From assembly GCF_027942865.1 (NCBI RefSeq), contig NC_134524.1, positions 34,247,780 through 34,311,779 on the forward strand: a stretch of 64,000 nucleotides of DNA. The letters are read 5' to 3'. A model generated the notes under the pieces. That model ran no database searches. It was not told the origin of the DNA and saw nothing but the letters and a program-made list of their open reading frames with translations. Within the stretch, counting starts at the first letter, position 1. Each line of letters opens with the position of its first letter. The stretch is from Odontesthes bonariensis. Taxonomy: Eukaryota; Chordata; Actinopteri; Atheriniformes; Atherinopsidae. The translations under genes were made by a program, and so were the position numbers. This document shows, in pieces, positions 58,601 through 64,000 of the stretch.

Positions 58601-61600
58601 GCTCCTGTGTTGCTCTCTGCTGCAGTTTCTGCTGCTGTGTTGCTCTCTGCTGCAGTTTCTGCTGCTCTGTTGCTCTGCTGCAGTTTCTGCTCCTGTGTTG
58701 CTCTCTGCTGCAGTTTCTGCTCCTGTGTTGCTCTCTACTGCAGTTTCTGCTGCTGTGTTGCTCTCTGCTGCAGTTTCTGCTCCTGTGTTGCTCTTTGCTG
58801 CAGTTTCTGCTCCTGTGTTGCTCTCTGCTGCAGTTTCTGCTCCTGTGTTGCTCTCTGCTGCAATTTCTGCTCCTGTGTTGCTCTTTGCTGCAGTTTCTGC
58901 TCCTGTGTTGCTCTCTGCTGCAGTTTCTGCTCCTGTGTTGCTCTCTGCTGCAGTTTCTGCTCCTGTGTTGCTCTCTGCTGCAGTTTTTGCTGCTGTGTTG
59001 CTCTCTGCTGCAGTTTCTGCTCCTGTGTTACTCTCTGCTGCAGTTTCTGCTCCTGTGTTGCTCTCTGCTGCAGTTTCTGCTCCTGTGTTGCTCTCTGCTG
59101 CAGTTTCTGCTCCTGTGTTGCTCTCTGCTTCAGTTTCTGCTTCTGTGTTGCTCTCTGCTGCAGTTTCTGCTGCTTTGTTGCTCTCTGCTGCAGTTTCTGC
59201 TCCTGTATTGCTCTCTGTTGCAGTTTCTGCTCCTGTGTTGCTCTCTGGTGCTGTTTCTGCTCCTGTGTTGCTCTCTGCTGCAGTTTGTGCTCCTGTGTTG
59301 CTCTCTGCTGCAGTTTCTGCTCCTTTGTTGCTCTCTGCTGCAGTTTCTGCTCCTGTGTTGCTCTCTGCTGCAGTTTCTGCTGCTGTGTTGCTCTCTGCTG
59401 CAGTTTCTGCTGCTGTGTTGCTCTGCTGCAGTTTCTGCTCCTGTGTTGCTCTCTGCTGCAGTTTCTGCTCCTGTGTTGCTCTTTGCTGCAGTTTCTGCTC
59501 CTGTGTTGCTCTCTGCTGCAGTTTCTGCTCCTGTGTTGCTCTCCGCTGCAGTTTCTGCTCCTGTGTTGCTCTCTGCTGCAGTTTTTGCTGCTGTGTTGCT
59601 CTCTGCTGCAGTTTCTGCTCCTGTGTTACTCTCTGCTGCAGTTTCTGCTCCTGTGCTGCTCTCTGCTGCAGTTTCTGCTCCTGTGTTGCTCTCTGCTGCA
59701 GTTTCTGCTCCTGTGTTAATCTCTGCTGCAGTTTCTGCTCCTGTGTTGCTCTCTGCTTCAGTTTCTGCTTCTGTGTTGCTCTCTGCTGCAGTTTCTGCTC
59801 CTGTGTTGCTCTCTGCTGCAGTTTCTGCTCCTGTGTTGCTCTTTGCTGCAGTTTATGCTGCTGTGTTGCTCTTTGCTGCAGTTTATGCTCCTGTGTTGCT
59901 CTCTGCTGCAGTTTCTGCTCCTGTGTTGCTCTTTGCTGCAGTTTCTGCTGCTGTGTTGCTCTCCGCTGCAGTTTCTGCTCCTGTGTTGTTCTCTGCTGCA
60001 GTTTCTGCTCCTGTGTTGCTCTCTTTTGCAATTTATGCTCCTTTGTTGCTCTCTGCTGCAGTTTCTGCTCCTGTGTTGCTCTCTGCTGCAGTTTCTGCTC
60101 CTGTGTTGCTCTCTACTGCAGTTTCTGCTGCTGTGTTGCTCTCTGCTGCAGTTTCTGCTCCTGTGTTGCTCTCTGCTGCAGTTTCTGCTGCTGTGTTGCT
60201 CTGCTGCAGTTTCTGATCCTGTGTTGCTCTCTGCTGCAGTTTCTGTTCCTGTGTTGCTCTCTGCTGCAGTTTCTGTTGCTGTGTTGCTCTCTGCTGCAGT
60301 TTCTGCTCCTGTGTTGCTCTCCGCTGAGGTTTCTTCTCCTGTGTTGCTCTCCGCTGCAGTTTCTGCTTGTGTGTTGCTCTCTAAATGCAGTTTCTGCTCC
60401 TGTGTTGCTCTCTGCTGAAGTTTCTTCTCCTGTGTTGCTCTCCGCTGCAGTTTCTGCTCCTGTGTTGCTCTCTGCTGCAGTTTCTGCTGCTGTGTTGCTC
60501 TCTGCTGCAGTTTCTGCTCCTGTGTTGCTCTCTGCTGCAGTTTCTGCTCCTGTGTTGCTCTCTACTGCCGTTTATGCTGCTGTGTTTCTCTCTGCTGCAG
60601 TTTCTGCTCCTGTGTTGCTCTCTGCTGCAGTTTCTGTTGCTGTGTTGCTCTCTGCTGCAGTTTCTGCTCCTGTGTTGCTCTCCGCTGCAGTTTCTGCTCC
60701 TGTGTTGCTCTCTGCTTAGGTTTCTGCTCCTGTGTTGCTCTCCGCTGCAGTTTCTGCTGCTGTGTTGCTCTCCGCTGCAGTTTCTGCTGCTGTGTTGCTC
60801 TCTACTGCAGTTTCTGCTCCTGTGTTGCTCTCTGCTGCAGTTTTTGCTCCTGTGTTGCTCTCTGCTGCAGTTTCTGCTCCTGTGTTGCTCTCTGCTGTAG
60901 TTTCTGCTCCTGTGTTGCTCTTTGCTGCAGTTTCTGCTCCTTTGTTGCTCTCCGCTGCAGTTTCTGCTCCTGTGTTGCTCTTTGCTGCAGTTTCTGCTGC
61001 TGTGTTGCTCTCTGCTGCAGTTTCTGCTCCTGTGCTGCTCTCTGCTGCAGTTTCTGCTGCTGTGTTGCTCTTTGCTGCAGTTTCTGCTCCTGTGTTGCTC
61101 TCTGCTGCAGTTTCTGCTGCTGTGTTGCTCTCTGCTGCAGTTTCTGATCCTGTGTGGCTCTCTGCTGCAGTTTCTGTTGCTGTGTTGCTCTCTGCTGCAG
61201 TTTCTGCTCCTGTGTTGCTCTCTGCTGCAGTTTCTGCTCCTGTATTGCTCTCTGCTGCAGTTTCTGCTGCTGTGTTGCTCTCCGCTGCAGTTTCTGCTCC
61301 TGTGTTGCTGTCAGCTGCAGTTTCTGCTCCTGTGTGGCTCTCTGCTGCAGTTTCTGCTCCTGTGTTGCTCTCTGCTGCAGTTTCTGCTCCTGTGTTGCTT
61401 TCTGCTGCAGTTTCTGCTGCTGTGTTGCTCTCTGCTGCAGTTTCTGTTGCTGTGTTGCTCTCTGCTGCAGTTTCTGATCCTGTGTTGCTCTCTGCTGCAG
61501 TTTCTGCTGCTGTTTTGCTCTCCGCTGCAGTTTCTGCTCCTGTGTTGCTCTCTGCTGCAGTTTCTGCTGCTGTGTTGCTCTCTGCTGCAGTTTCTGCTCC

Positions 61601-64000
61601 TGTGTTGCTCTCCGCTGCAGTTTCTGCTTATGTGTTTCTCTCTGCTGCAGTTTCTGCTGCTGTGTTGCTCTCTGCTGCAGTTTCTTCTCCTGTATTGCTC
61701 TCTGCTACAGTTTCTGCTTCTGTGTTGCTCTCTGCTGCAGTTTCTGCTGCTGTGTTGTTCTCTGCTGCAGTTTCTGCTCCTGTGTTGCTCTCTTCTGCAA
61801 TTTATGCTCCTGTGTTGCTCTTTGCTGCAGTTTCTGCTCCTGTCTTGCTCTCTACTGCAGTTTCTGCTCCTGTGTTGCTCTCTGCTGCAGTTTCTGCTCC
61901 TGTGTTGCTCTCTGCTGCAGTTTCTGCTGCTGTGTTGCTCTCTGCTGCAGTTTCTGCTCCTGTGTTGCTCTCTGCTGCAGTTTCTGTTCCTGTGTTGCTC
62001 TCTGCTGCAGTTTCTGTTGCTGTGTTGCTCTCTGCTGCAGTTTCTGCTCCTGTGTTGCTCTCTGCTGCAGTTTCTGCTGCTTTGTTGCTCTCTGCTGCAG
62101 TTTCTGCTCCTGTGTTGCTCTCTGCTGCAGTTTCTGCTCCTGTGTTGCTCTCTGGTGCTGTTTCTGCTCCTGTGTTGCTCTCTGCTGCAGTTTGTGCTCC
62201 TGTGTTGCTCTCTGCTGCAGTTTCTGCTCCTTTGTTGCTCTCTGCTGCAGTTTCTGCTCCTGTGTTGCTCTCTGCTGCAGTTTCTGCTGCTGTGTTGCTC
62301 TCTGCTGCAGTTTCTGCTGCTGTGTTGCTCTGCTGCAGTTTCTGCTCCTGTGTTGCTCTCTGCTGCAGTTTCTGCTGCTGTGTTGCTCTCTGCTGCAGTT
62401 TCTGCTCCTGTGTTGCTCTCTGCTGCAGTTTCTGCTCCTGTGTTGCTCTCTACTGCAGTTTCTGCTGCTGTGTTGCTCTCTGCTGCAGTTTCTGCTCCTG
62501 TGTTGCTCTTTGCTGCAGTTTCTGCTCCTGTGTTGCTCTCTGCTGCAGTTTCTGCTGCTGTGTTGCTCTCTGCTGCAGTTTCTGCTCCTGTGTTGCTCTC
62601 TGCTGCAATTTCTGCTCCTGTGTTGCTCTTTGCTGCAGTTTCTGCTCCTGTGTTGCTCTCTGCTGCAGTTTCTGCTCCTGTGTTGCTCTCCGCTGCAGTT
62701 TCTGCTCCTGTGTTGCTCTCCGCTGCAGTTTTTGCTCCTGTGTTGCTCTCTGCTGCAGTTTTTGCTGCTGTGTTGCTCTCCGCTGCAGTTTCTGCTCCTG
62801 TGTTGCTCTCTGCTGCAGTTTCTGCTGCTGTGTTGCTCTCTGCTGCAGTTTCTGCTCCTTTGTTGCTCTCCGCTGCAGTTTCTGCTGATGTGTTGCTCTC
62901 TGCTGCAGTTTCTGCTGCTGTGTTGCTCTCTGCTGCAGTTTCTTCTCCTGTATTGCTCTCTGCTACAGTTTCTGCTTCTGTGTTGCTCTCTGCTGCAGTT
63001 TCTGCTGCTGTGTTGTTCTCTGCTGCAGTTTCTGCTCCTGTGTTGCTCTCTGCTGCAGTTTCTGCTGCTGTGTTGCTCTCTGCTGCAGTTTCTGCTCCTG
63101 TGTTGCTCTCTGCTGCAGTTTCTGTTGCTGTGTTGCTCTCTGCTGCAGTTTCTGCTCCTGTGTTGCTCTCTGCTGCAGTTTCTGCTGCTTTGTTGCTCTC
63201 TGCTGCAGTTTCTGCTCCTGTGTTGCTCTCTGCTGCAGTTTCTGCTCCTGTGTTGCTCTCTGGTGCTGTTTCTGCTCCTGTGTTGCTCTCTGCTGCAGTT
63301 TGTGCTCCTGTGTTGCTCTCTGCTGCAGTTTCTGCTCCTTTGTTGCTCTCTGCTGCAGTTTCTGCTCCTGTGTTGCTCTCTGCTGCAGTTTCTGCTGCTG
63401 TGTTGCTCTCTGCTGCAGTTTCTGCTGCTCTGTTGCTCTGCTGCAGTTTCTGCTCCTGTGTTGCTCTCTGCTGCAGTTTCTGCTCCTGTGTTGCTCTCTA
63501 CTGCAGTTTCTGCTGCTGTGTTGCTCTCTGCTGCAGTTTCTGCTCCTGTGTTGCTCTTTGCTGCAGTTTCTGCTCCTGTGTTGCTCTCTGCTGCAGTTTC
63601 TGCTCCTGTGTTGCTCTCTGCTGCAATTTCTGCTCCTGTGTTGCTCTTTGCTGCAGTTTCTGCTCCTGTGTTGCTCTCTGCTGCAGTTTCTGCTCCTGTG
63701 TTGCTCTCTGCTGCAGTTTCTGCTCCTGTGTTGCTCTCTGCTGCAGTTTTTGCTGCTGTGTTACTCTCTGCTGCAGTTTCTGCTCCTGTGTTGCTCTCTG
63801 CTGCAGTTTCTGCTCCTGTGTTGCTCTCTGCTGCAGTTTCTGCTCCTGTGTTGCTCTCTGCTTCAGTTTCTGCTTCTGTGTTGCTCTCTGCTGCAGTTTC
63901 TGCTGCTTTGTTGCTCTCTGCTGCAGTTTCTGCTCCTGTATTGCTCTCTGTTGCAGTTTCTGCTCCTGTGTTGCTCTCTGGTGCTGTTTCTGCTCCTGTG
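55665..64000. repeat. 4763-bp higher-order repeat in the array
   Basis: The GCTTAGG unit at 55951 recurs at 60714. The two-base deletion near 57566 recurs near 62329. The GGTGCTG unit at 58499 recurs at 63262. All three give 4763 bp, and I saw no difference between the copies at the variants I compared. The second copy is cut by the window end. Confidence 0.9.

Larger units (their letters stand above)
35506..64000. repeat. giant 30-bp minisatellite, about 950 copies
   Basis: The unit is GCTGCAGTTTCTGCTCCTGT followed by GTTGCTCTCT. Common variants are GCTGCT for GCTCCT, GTTTGTGC for GTTTCTGC, CTCC or CTTT for CTCT, and ACTGCAG for GCTGCAG. Nearly every unit has CTGCAG, and the consensus has 13 T and only one A. 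It is 30 bp throughout to about 57565, after which four units lose two bases (about 57568, 58676, 59423 and 60203) and one gains one (about 60383). The array runs past the right edge. Stop-free units make long open frames in every plus frame and several minus frames. They are not supported as genes. Confidence 0.98.

Noticed and set aside
57089..60031. Minus-strand frame of 980 codons rich in Gln, Lys and Arg (QKLQQRATQE repeats)
   Set aside because: It is the complement of the same satellite. It passes through three different repeat peptides at indels and is repeatedly ended by CAG-to-TAG changes elsewhere in the array.
35506..64000. CRISPR-like array of 30-bp repeats
   Set aside because: Units are directly adjacent with no unique spacers, and the genome is a vertebrate.

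Overview
This window is a piece of a ray-finned (teleost) fish chromosome. The evidence is a split vertebrate serpin gene, an L2-clade LINE of fish type present in several copies, Penelope-like, PIF/Harbinger and TTAA-specific Kolobok-like elements, a tRNA-derived SINE and Rex3/RTE-type LINE tails. I cannot name the species. No operons or prokaryotic features are present.

Layout. (1) 1-11.8 kb is a nested stack of four transposons. An L2 LINE (about 1079-11815) is split by a Penelope-like element (2033-9973, 13-bp target duplication). That element is split by a PIF/Harbinger element (4299-9741, 16-bp inverted ends, 3-bp duplication), which is split by a Kolobok-like element (5668-9634, TTAA duplication). 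Each level carries coding remnants, and the Penelope level ends in a recognisable hammerhead ribozyme. (2) 12.4-21.8 kb, minus strand, is a complete serpine1 (plasminogen activator inhibitor 1) gene. It has eight coding exons whose splice phases all agree, and a predicted noncoding first exon and promoter near 21.7-21.9 kb. Its introns hold a 790-bp DNA transposon with a 9-bp target duplication, a SINE and LINE fragments. (3) 22.4-24.0 kb, just upstream of the serpine1 promoter, is a 30-bp minisatellite of about 53 copies. (4) 24-35 kb is a repeat graveyard: a 5'-inverted L2 copy, LINE reverse transcriptase fragments, a hAT transposase fragment, an RTE 3' end split by another LINE tail, an intact tRNA-Ser(UGA) gene, a possible endogenous retrovirus LTR, and a 654-bp foldback transposon with TTAA duplications (34848-35501). 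(5) From 35506 to the end, about 28.5 kb, the sequence is a second 30-bp minisatellite of about 950 copies. It has strong strand asymmetry and several layers of higher-order repeats (450, 570, 840, 1020, 2520 and 4763 bp). It runs off the right edge.

The only convincing host genes are serpine1 and tRNA-Ser. The very long open frames in both minisatellites, up to about 2650 codons and open on several frames and both strands, follow arithmetically from a stop-free unit whose length is a multiple of three. They are not annotated as genes.
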